From positions 61,347 through 125,346 of the forward strand of contig JAJPEQ010000003.1 in assembly GCA_021166775.1 (NCBI GenBank): a stretch of 64,000 bases of DNA. The letters are read 5' to 3'. Every line of letters starts with the position of its first letter. Position 1 is the stretch's first letter. The stretch comes from Comamonas sp. (lineage in GTDB: Bacteria; Pseudomonadota; Gammaproteobacteria; Burkholderiales; Burkholderiaceae_C). Under the pieces are notes generated by a model, which did not search any database, had not been told where the DNA came from, and saw only the letters and a list, made by a program, of their open reading frames with translations. A program made the translations under genes and the position numbers. This document shows, one piece after another, positions 57,593 through 64,000 of the stretch.

Positions 57593-57855
57593 GCCATGCG
57601 CAGCACGAAGACATTGGCCTTGTAGGCGAGGCCAGCGGCGATCTGCTCGAGCGCCTCATGCTCCAGCGCCACGCCGGGATGATCGGCGCGCACCACCTGC
57701 GCGCTCACGCCCGCGCGCGGCGCCAGCGCCTGCTCGCGCACGCGCTGCGGCGTGAAGCCCGGCGTGTTCATGTTGGCGACGTTGTGCGCGCTCACCTCCA
57801 GGCGCAGCTGCGCGGCCTGCAGACCGGTTTGCGCGATGGCGGCGAGGGAGGACAT
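57553..57855 (-). CDS. orphan flagellar basal-body rod-like protein (FlgC-like)
   Basis: 100 residues. The N-terminus (IAQTGLQAAQLRLEVSAHNVANMNTPGFTPQRV) is the flagellar rod/hook N-motif. The C-terminus (LEHEALEQIAAGLAYKANVFVLRMAQATTGTLLDSLA) is the matching C-motif, with only about 35 residues between. It is shorter than FlgC (about 135) and no other flagellar gene is nearby. Such short stand-alone proteins recur in betaproteobacteria; function unknown. It lies 40 bp downstream of the AraC gene on the same strand. Confidence 0.85.
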   Translation of the reverse strand: MSSLAAIAQTGLQAAQLRLEVSAHNVANMNTPGFTPQRVREQALAPRAGVSAQVVRADHPGVALEHEALEQIAAGLAYKANVFVLRMAQATTGTLLDSLA

Positions 57856-57874
57856 GCGGGCTGGATCGGCATGT

Positions 57875-57900
57875 CCTGAAAAAACTTGAGGGTTTTCAGG
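57875..57900. other. Inverted repeat at the end of the AraC gene
   Basis: CCTGAAAA (57875-57882) and TTTTCAGG (57893-57900) with a 10-nt loop overlap the AraC stop codon. No U-tract follows in either direction, so it is a weak attenuator or mRNA-stability hairpin at most. Confidence 0.35.
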
Positions 57901-58972
57901 GTGGGGCCGAAGCGCCCCGGTCCTCGCGCCTACCCTCGGGTTCTTTCTTTTGCGCCCGGTACTGCCCCGGCCCCACGCCCTGCCAGTGCTTGAACGCGTG
58001 GTGAAACGCCGGAACCTCCTGGTAGCCGAGCAGCGCGGCGATGCGCGCGATCGGCAGCTCGGAGTCTTCGAGGTAGTGGCGGGCGAGCTCGTGGCGCGTA
58101 CCATGGAGCAGCGCCTGGAAGGCCAGCCCGGCCTGCGCCAGGCGCCGCTGCAGCGTGCGCGCGGACAGATGCAGTTCGCCGGCCACGTCCGCCAGCCGCA
58201 CTTCCTGCTGCCCCAGACGGCGCAGCACGCACTGGCGCACCTGCACCACGATCGCCGGCTCATGCGGGCGCCGCGCCTGCAGCAGCGCCTGCGCGTGGCG
58301 GCTGAGCAGCGGCAGCAGCGCCGGGTCGGCCTGCGGAATCGGCCAGTCGAGCAGCGCCGCGGGAAAGATCGCGCGGTGGGCCGCGCAGCCGCCGCGCACC
58401 CGCGCGCCGCTGGCCTCTTCGATGGCGCGTGCCGTCGCCTCATCGCAGGGGTGCATGAACTCCAGTTCGAACCCGGTGATGGCGCGCCCCGCGAGCCACT
58501 GGGCGCAGGTGTGGATGCCGGCAAAGACCGACTCGGTGAGCGCATCGGTGGCCGGATGGCCGCCGCAGTGGCTGATCCAGCCGTATTCCACCCACTCGCC
58601 CCGGCGCACGAAGGACGAGCGCCCCAGGTCGTGCACCAGCGATTCGAAGCGCAGTACCTGCGCCAGCGCCTCGCCCAGCGTCGGGCAGGCCAGCAGCACG
58701 ATGCCGTTGACGCCATAGCTCGTGGGCTTGACACTGCGCCCCAGCCGCCAGCCAAAGCCCCGCCCTGCCACCTGCAGCGCGCACTGCAGCAGCGCCAGGT
58801 AGCTGGCGACGGGCAGATCCTCGTCGCCCGGCGCCTCGCGCCCGAGCACCCGCGCCAGCGCCGCGCGCGGCACACCGGCGGCGAGCGCCGCATCCCAGAG
58901 CGTGCGCGCATACGGCGCGATGACGCGCGGCGCCGCGGCGTTTGGCGTGATCGAACAAGCGGATGGCGGCAT
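57896..58972 (-). CDS. AraC-family regulator with Arabinose_bd-type ligand domain
   Basis: 358 residues. The N-terminal ligand domain (about 20-210: ALAAGVPRAALARVLG, SYGVNGIVLLACPTLGEALAQVLRF) is of the OruR/Arabinose_bd type. It is followed by the AraC helix-turn-helix pair (VRLADVAGELHLSARTLQRRLAQAGLAFQAL and PIARIAALLGYQEVPAFHHAFKHWQGVGPGQYR). ATG 58972 is the first in-frame ATG after the divergent promoter. The longer frame to 60106 runs through the opposite gene and is rejected. It is divergent from the alkyl-DHAP-synthase-like operon with 65 bp between starts, so it very likely controls it. Confidence 0.9.
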   Translation of the reverse strand: MPPSACSITPNAAAPRVIAPYARTLWDAALAAGVPRAALARVLGREAPGDEDLPVASYLALLQCALQVAGRGFGWRLGRSVKPTSYGVNGIVLLACPTLGEALAQVLRFESLVHDLGRSSFVRRGEWVEYGWISHCGGHPATDALTESVFAGIHTCAQWLAGRAITGFELEFMHPCDEATARAIEEASGARVRGGCAAHRAIFPAALLDWPIPQADPALLPLLSRHAQALLQARRPHEPAIVVQVRQCVLRRLGQQEVRLADVAGELHLSARTLQRRLAQAGLAFQALLHGTRHELARHYLEDSELPIARIAALLGYQEVPAFHHAFKHWQGVGPGQYRAQKKEPEGRREDRGASAPP

Positions 58973-59037
58973 GGCGAAATGGCAAACAGGCGGCACGCGC
59001 CTACAGTGGCGTAGCGCAATCACGGGAGTATGCAGGC

Positions 59038-60654
59038 ATGCGACGCTGGAACGGCTGGGGCGACGAGGCCACCTCGATGGTGCTGGGCGCGGCGGCGCGC
59101 GCCATGCTCGCCCAGCGCCTGGGCCCGGGGCATCCGACGCCCGATGCGCCGCGCGAGGCGCTGCTGGCGCGCATCCCGGCGCCCCGCCTGCCCGAGCACC
59201 CCCTGATCGAGCGCACGCCCGGTGCGCGCCTGGCCGCCGCCTGGGGCGAGAGCTACGCCGACTGGATCCGCAAGCGCCTGGGCCATCTGCCGCCCGTGCC
59301 CGACGGCGTGGCGCACCCCAGTTCTGATGACGAGGTGCGCGCGCTGCTCGACCTGGCCCACGCGCGGCACTGGGTGGTGATCCCCATCGGCGGCGCCACC
59401 AGCGTGGCGGGGCACCTCGACTGCCCGCTGGGCGAGCGGCCCGTGCTCGGCTTGTCGCTGGCGCGCCTGAACCGGCTCGTGCACCTCGATGCGACGAGCC
59501 AGCTCGCCACCTTCGGCGCGGGCACGCCGGGGCCGCTGGTGGAGGCGCAGTTGCGCGCGCACGGCTACACGCTGGGGCACTTTCCGCAGTCGTTCGAATA
59601 CTCGACGGTGGGCGGCTGGGTCGCCACGCGCTCCAGCGGTCAGCAGTCGCTGCGCTACGGGCGCATTGAGCAGCTCTTCGCCGGCGGGCGGCTGCAGACC
59701 CCCGTCGGAGCACTCGTGCTGCCGACGTTTCCGGCCGCCAGCGCCGGGCCCGATCTGCGCGAGATCGTGCTCGGCAGCGAAGGGCGCCTGGGCGTCCTGA
59801 CCGAGGCGGTGATGCGCGTGACGCGCCTGCCCGGGCACGAGCGCTTTCACGCCTTCTTCCTGCCCGACTGGCCACGCGCCGAAGAGGCCGTGCGCACGCT
59901 GGTGCAGCGGCGCCTGCCGCTCTCGATGCTGCGCCTCTCGAACGCCATCGAAACCGAGACCAACCTGCGCCTGGCCGGGCACGAGCGCGCCATCGCCTGG
60001 CTGGAAAAATACCTCGGCTGGCGCGGCTGCGGCGCGGGCAAATGCCTGTTGATGCTGGGCGTGAGCGCCGATCCCGCCACCGCCCGCCACGCGCTGCGCC
60101 AGGCACGCCGCGGGCTGACGCGCCACGGCGCCGTCTTCATCGGCCCGGCGCTGGGGAGCAAATGGGCGGCGAATCGCTTCAAGGGCCCGTACCTGCGCAA
60201 CACGCTCTGGGAGCTGGGCTACAGCGTGGACACGATAGAGACCGCCGTCGACTGGCCGCGCGTCACGCCGCTGATGCAGGCGATGGAGCAGGCCGCGCGC
60301 GACGCCCTCGCGCCCTTCGGCACGCCGGTGCACGCCTTCAGCCACCTGTCGCACGTCTACCCCGAGGGCAGCAGCATCTACGCGCAGTACGTCTGGCCCA
60401 CGGCCGAGGGCGGGTTCGAGCCCAACTTCGCCCGCTGGCGCGCACTCAAGAGCGCCGTGGCGGCGCAGATCGCCGCGCACGGCGCCACCGTGAGCCACCA
60501 GCACGGCGTGGGGCGCGACCACGCCGCGCATCTGGCGCAGGAGAAGGGGCCGCTGGGCATGGCCACGCTTGCGCGTTTGTGCGAGCAGTTCGACCCGCAC
60601 GGCATCATGAACCCCGGCAAGCTGCTGCAGGACGGCGGGCCATGGGCCGATTGA
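59038..60654 (+). CDS. FAD-binding oxidase, alkyldihydroxyacetone-phosphate synthase-like
   Basis: 538 residues. The PP-loop FAD motif is VVIPIGGATSVAGHL. It continues FPQSFEYSTVGGWVATRSSGQQSLRYGRIEQL and GSEGRLGVLTEAVMRV, very close in layout to alkylglycerone-phosphate synthase (the PxSFExSTxGGWVATRxSG block is diagnostic). The C-terminal VSHQHGVGRDH carries the family's histidines, and NPGKLL ends the cap domain. AGPS swaps the acyl group of acyl-DHAP for a fatty alcohol, making ether lipids. GGGAG lies about 9 nt before ATG 59038. First gene of an operon with GlpD and FGGY-kinase homologues. Exact substrate untested. Confidence 0.88.
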   Translation: MRRWNGWGDEATSMVLGAAARAMLAQRLGPGHPTPDAPREALLARIPAPRLPEHPLIERTPGARLAAAWGESYADWIRKRLGHLPPVPDGVAHPSSDDEVRALLDLAHARHWVVIPIGGATSVAGHLDCPLGERPVLGLSLARLNRLVHLDATSQLATFGAGTPGPLVEAQLRAHGYTLGHFPQSFEYSTVGGWVATRSSGQQSLRYGRIEQLFAGGRLQTPVGALVLPTFPAASAGPDLREIVLGSEGRLGVLTEAVMRVTRLPGHERFHAFFLPDWPRAEEAVRTLVQRRLPLSMLRLSNAIETETNLRLAGHERAIAWLEKYLGWRGCGAGKCLLMLGVSADPATARHALRQARRGLTRHGAVFIGPALGSKWAANRFKGPYLRNTLWELGYSVDTIETAVDWPRVTPLMQAMEQAARDALAPFGTPVHAFSHLSHVYPEGSSIYAQYVWPTAEGGFEPNFARWRALKSAVAAQIAAHGATVSHQHGVGRDHAAHLAQEKGPLGMATLARLCEQFDPHGIMNPGKLLQDGGPWAD

Positions 60655-62240
60655 GCGATGCGCCGCAGGGCGCCTTCCCCCCGCGCGAGCCCACGCTGGC
60701 GCGCCTCGGTGACGAGGTATGGGACCTGCTCGTGGTCGGCGGCGGCATCAGCGGCGCGGGCGTGGCGCAGCAGGCGGCGCAGGCGGGCTGGCGCGTGCTG
60801 CTGGCGGAGCAGCGCGACTTCGCCTGGGGCGCATCGAGCCGCTCGTCCAAACTCGTGCACGGCGGCCTGCGCTACCTCAAGCAGGGCGACCTCAAGACCA
60901 CGCTGCACGCGGTGCGCGAACGCGAGCGGCTGCTGCGCGAGGCCCCGGCACTGGTGCGTGCGCAGAGCTTTCTCTGGGCCGATTGCGCGCGCCGCCCGCC
61001 CGGGCGCTGGCTGATGCAGGCCGGCCTCATGGTGTACGACCGCATGGCGCGCCAGCACGGCCCCCACTGGGCCGACCTGGCCGCGACGCAGTGGCTCGCC
61101 CCGGGCCTGGCGCCCGCGGGATTGCGCGGCAGCCTCGTCTTTCACGACGCGAGCACCGACGACGCGCGCCTGGTGCTGCGCGTGCTGCAGCAGGCAAGGC
61201 AGCTGGGCGCCGTCACCTTCAACGACCTGGGCGTGCAAGCTGTGCAGAAGCAGGGCGGCGGCTTCAGCGTGCGACTGCGCGACGCGCTCACGGGGCGCGA
61301 GCACACCGTGCGCTCGCGCTGCGTCATCAACACCACCGGCGCCTGGGGCGACCGGCTGCGCGGGGGCGGCGGCCTGCCGTTGCATCCGCTCTTGCGCCCG
61401 CTGCGCGGCAGCCACCTCATCGTGCCCTTCTGGCGCCTGCCGGTGGCGCAGGCGATCAGCTTCATGCACCCGGCCGACGGCCGCCCGGTGTTCTTCTACC
61501 CCTGGGAGGGCGCGACGCTGATCGGCACCACCGATCTCGATCACGGCGACGACCTCGACCAGGAAGCGCGCATCAGCGCCGCCGAGGCGCGCTACCTGCT
61601 GGACGCCGTGAACGGCCAGTTCCCCGATGCGCGGCTGACGGCGGCGGACGTGCTCTCGTGCTTCTCGGGCGTGCGCCCCGTCGTCGCCGACGCTCACGCG
61701 CGGGCGTCGCGCGCCACGCGCGAGCATGTGGTGCGCGACGACGCCGGGCTCATCACGCTCGCGGGCGGCAAGCTCACCACCTTTCGCCTGATGGCGCAGG
61801 ATGCGCTGGCGCTGGCCGCGCGCCACGTGGGCCGCGCCTGGAGCGCCAGCGATGCGCCGGTCTTGCAGCCCGCAAGCCGCTTGAACCCGGCGCTTTCCCC
61901 CGCCGTGCAGGCGCGCCTGCAGGCGCGCTACGGCGATGGCGCCCAGGCGCTGTGCGCGGGCGCCCCGGCGGCGCTGCTCGAATGCATCGCGGGCACGCCC
62001 ACGCTCTGGATCGAACTGCTGGTGGCCGCGCGCCACGAGGCCGTGCACCACCTGGACGACCTGCTGCTGCGCCGCACCCGTCTGGGCCTGCTGCTGCCGC
62101 GCGGCGGCGAGGCGCTGCTCGATCAGGTGCAGACGCTGTGCGCCCCGGCGCTGGACTGGTCGCCCACGCGCTGGGACCAGGAGCGCCAGCGCTACCGTGC
62201 CATCATCGCGCAGCACTACCAGTTGCCGGATATGGGTTAA
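60642..62240 (+). CDS. glpD: FAD-dependent glycerol-3-phosphate dehydrogenase family protein
   Basis: 532 residues. The FAD motif LLVVGGGISGAGVAQQAAQAGWRVLLAEQRDFAWGASSRSSKLVHGGLRYL is the GlpD signature. LRGSHLIVPFWRLP, FFYPWEGATLIGTTDLDH and the GGKLTTFRLMAQDAL end of the catalytic domain follow, then the C-terminal DAO cap. It would oxidise glycerol-3-phosphate to DHAP at the membrane. The start overlaps the previous gene by 13 bp, arguing for tight coupling. In this setting it may supply DHAP to the AGPS-like enzyme rather than serve general glycerol catabolism. Confidence 0.9.
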   Translation: MGRLSDAPQGAFPPREPTLARLGDEVWDLLVVGGGISGAGVAQQAAQAGWRVLLAEQRDFAWGASSRSSKLVHGGLRYLKQGDLKTTLHAVRERERLLREAPALVRAQSFLWADCARRPPGRWLMQAGLMVYDRMARQHGPHWADLAATQWLAPGLAPAGLRGSLVFHDASTDDARLVLRVLQQARQLGAVTFNDLGVQAVQKQGGGFSVRLRDALTGREHTVRSRCVINTTGAWGDRLRGGGGLPLHPLLRPLRGSHLIVPFWRLPVAQAISFMHPADGRPVFFYPWEGATLIGTTDLDHGDDLDQEARISAAEARYLLDAVNGQFPDARLTAADVLSCFSGVRPVVADAHARASRATREHVVRDDAGLITLAGGKLTTFRLMAQDALALAARHVGRAWSASDAPVLQPASRLNPALSPAVQARLQARYGDGAQALCAGAPAALLECIAGTPTLWIELLVAARHEAVHHLDDLLLRRTRLGLLLPRGGEALLDQVQTLCAPALDWSPTRWDQERQRYRAIIAQHYQLPDMG

Positions 62241-62244
62241 ATAG

Positions 62245-62278
62245 GGCTCTAGACCTTTCCAGCCAAGCGCGAACAGCT
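62245..62278 (+). repeat. Dispersed palindromic repeat, copy F
   Basis: GGCTCTAGACCTTTCCAGC-CAAGCGCGAACAGCT aligns over its full length with copy E (one gap). It fills the 61-bp gap between the glpD-like and FGGY-kinase genes. Confidence 0.55.
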
Positions 62279-62301
62279 ACACCATTCATAGTCGCCGCAC
62301 G

Positions 62302-63864
62302 ATGCCCCCGCCCTGCCTGCTCGCCATCGACCACGGCACGCAAAGCGTGCGGGCGCTGCTGTTCGACCTGCAGGGGAATCTGCTGGACAAGGCGCAGGTA
62401 GCCATTACCAGCTACCGTTCGCCCGAACCCGGCTGGATGGAGTGCGAGCCCGAGGCCTTCTGGCGGACGCTGTGCACGGCCACGCGCCAGCTCATGGCGC
62501 GCACGCGGGTGCCGCCGGCCGCCATCGCGGGCGTGGTCGTCACGACGCAGCGCGCCACGCCCGTCACGCTCGATGCGCACGGCCAGCCGCTGCGTCCCTC
62601 GATGATCTGGCTCGACCAGCGCCGCGCGGCCCGCGCGCCGCGCCTGCCCTGGTGGTGGGAAGCGGCCTTCGCGGCCATCGGCATGCGCGCCACGGTGCGG
62701 CACTTTCAGCACGAGGCCGAGGCCAACTGGATCGCGCAGCACCAGCCCGAACTGTGGGCGCGCACCGACAAGTTTTTGCTGCTCTCGGGCTGGCTGCACT
62801 GGCGCCTGACGGGGCGCATGGTCGATTCGGTGGCCTCGCAGGTCGGCTACGTGCCCTTCGACTACCGGCGCGGGCGCTGGGCCGGCGCGCACGACTGGAA
62901 GTGGCACGCGCTGCCGGTGCGCCGCGCGATGCTGCCCGAGCTGGTGCCCGCGGGTACGGTGATCGGCCGCGTGAGCGCGCGGGCGGCGCTGGAGAGCGGC
63001 ATCCCCGAGGGCCTGCCCGTGGTCGCCGGCGCGGCCGACAAGGCCTGCGAGGTGCTGGGCGCGGGCTGCCTTACGCCCGAGATCGGGTGCCTGTCCTACG
63101 GCACGGCCGCCACCTTCAACACCACCACCGCGCGCTACCTGGAGGCCACGCGCTTCATCCCGCCCTACCCGGCGGCGATCCCCGGCCACTACAACACCGA
63201 AATCCAGATCACGCGCGGCTTCTGGATGGTCAACTGGTTCAAGGAGCAGTTCGGCCAGAACGAGGCGATCGAGGCCGCGCGCCTGGGCGTCACGCCCGAG
63301 AGCCTGTTCGACGAGCTCGTGGGCCGCGTGCCTGCCGGCGCGCTCGGCCTCACGCTGCAGCCCTTCTGGAACCCCGGCATCAAGGTGCCCGGCCCCGAGG
63401 CCAAGGGCGCGGTCATAGGCTTTGGCGACGTGCACACGCGCGCGCACCTGTACCGCGCCATCCTCGAAGGCCTGGCCTACGCGCTGCGCGAGGCCAAGGA
63501 GCGCATCGAGCGCCGGGGCGGGGCGCGCATCGAGCGCCTGCGCGTGGCGGGCGGCGGCTCGCAGAGCGACGCGGCGATGCAGATCACAGCCGACGTCTTC
63601 AACCTGCCGTGCGAGCGAGCGCACCTGTACGAGACCAGCGGCCTGGGCGCGGCCATCATCGCCAGCGTCGGCCTGGGCCTGCACGCCGATTTCGCCCGCG
63701 CCGCGCAAGCGATGACGCGCGTGGGCCGCGTGTTCACGCCCGACCCCGGGCACGCGCGCACCTACGACCAGCTCTACCGGCGCGTGTACCTGCGCATGTA
63801 CGATCGCCTGAAGCCGCTGTACGCCGACATCCGCGCCATCACCGGCTACCCCTCCACCGACTGA
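62302..63864 (+). CDS. FGGY-family carbohydrate kinase (glycerol/xylulose kinase-like)
   Basis: 520 residues. The N-terminal phosphate loop AIDHGTQSVRALLFD, QVGYVPFDYRRGRWAGAHDWKWH, the second-domain ATP site GCLSYGTAATFNTT and the C-terminal RLRVAGGGSQSDAAMQITADVFNLP are the FGGY landmarks. The substrate is not fixed by sequence. In the operon with AGPS-like and GlpD-like genes, glycerol, an alkylglycerol or another polyol is likely. It ends just before the low-quality edge of the window. Confidence 0.9.
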   Translation: MPPPCLLAIDHGTQSVRALLFDLQGNLLDKAQVAITSYRSPEPGWMECEPEAFWRTLCTATRQLMARTRVPPAAIAGVVVTTQRATPVTLDAHGQPLRPSMIWLDQRRAARAPRLPWWWEAAFAAIGMRATVRHFQHEAEANWIAQHQPELWARTDKFLLLSGWLHWRLTGRMVDSVASQVGYVPFDYRRGRWAGAHDWKWHALPVRRAMLPELVPAGTVIGRVSARAALESGIPEGLPVVAGAADKACEVLGAGCLTPEIGCLSYGTAATFNTTTARYLEATRFIPPYPAAIPGHYNTEIQITRGFWMVNWFKEQFGQNEAIEAARLGVTPESLFDELVGRVPAGALGLTLQPFWNPGIKVPGPEAKGAVIGFGDVHTRAHLYRAILEGLAYALREAKERIERRGGARIERLRVAGGGSQSDAAMQITADVFNLPCERAHLYETSGLGAAIIASVGLGLHADFARAAQAMTRVGRVFTPDPGHARTYDQLYRRVYLRMYDRLKPLYADIRAITGYPSTD

Positions 63865-63899
63865 AGCCGGGACCCCATGATGTTCCAATCCTCATCCCA

Positions 63900-64000
<101 letters not shown>

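Noticed and set aside
57896..60106. AraC gene extended to 736 codons
   Set aside because: The extra 378 residues are Arg/Ala/Pro-rich, antisense to the AGPS-like gene and not part of any AraC protein.

Overview
The window is about 70% G+C and densely coded, with ATGA/TGATG overlaps throughout. It looks like a chromosomal segment from a betaproteobacterium, most likely Burkholderiales/Comamonadaceae. Grounds for this are the gene families present, the M48 peptidase-moaC pairing, and a dispersed 35-bp palindromic repeat of a kind I associate with that family. The taxonomic call is an inference. No rRNA, tRNA, CRISPR array or transposase was found. The last ~100 bases are G/C homopolymer junk, probably a contig edge.

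Layout. 1-0.9 kb: start of an M48 metallopeptidase, divergent from moaC. 1.3-3 kb: ECF sigma factor and a small secreted internal-repeat protein. 3-9 kb: a leftward operon dapL-lysA-nadE-symporter-aidB-like, i.e. the aminotransferase route to lysine/diaminopimelate. 9.2-12 kb: diguanylate cyclase and an M20 peptidase. 12-17.2 kb: TetR-controlled tripartite MacB-like efflux operon. 17.3-19.8 kb: P-type cation ATPase. 19.8-34.2 kb: histidine utilisation locus: hutI, a hutD-hutH gene fusion, hutU, a five-gene branched-chain-type ABC importer, divergent hutC, then hutG and the glutamate symporter gltS. An AT-rich island (30.3-31.98 kb) splits this locus. It carries a phosphoethanolamine-transferase gene broken at four A-tracts that are each one base short.

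34.2-35.1 kb: an SDR lacking the catalytic Tyr/Lys. 35.1-42.8 kb: a two-component system with a PepSY protein, next to cytochrome b561, PepSY, DUF2271, a PepSY-flavodoxin-reductase fusion and ApbE. This looks like a flavinylation-based trans-membrane electron-transfer module. Three promoters share the motif TTCAGnnnCsGTTCA followed exactly 12 nt later by a -10-like box: the PepSY-RR-HK operon itself, cytochrome b561, and a small secreted protein at 46.8 kb. This is a candidate self-regulated regulon. 42.9-49.5 kb: AraC regulator, large uncharacterised lipoprotein, small secreted protein, NlpC/P60 hydrolase, DUF342 protein. 49.7-57.2 kb: a leftward operon SPFH-DUF4178-DUF350-membrane SpeE-like-threonine dehydratase-amine oxidase. 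57.3-63.9 kb: DUF2061 gene behind a Fur-box-like site, an orphan flagellar-rod-like protein, and an AraC regulator divergent from an alkyl-DHAP-synthase-like/GlpD/FGGY-kinase cluster suggestive of ether-lipid or glycerolipid metabolism.

The most unusual signals are: (1) short palindromic or GC-rich repeats lying inside reading frames and adding extra peptide to an SDR, an amine oxidase, a SpeE-like enzyme and an M48 leader; (2) the three-promoter motif; (3) the HutD-HutH fusion; (4) the AT-rich island.
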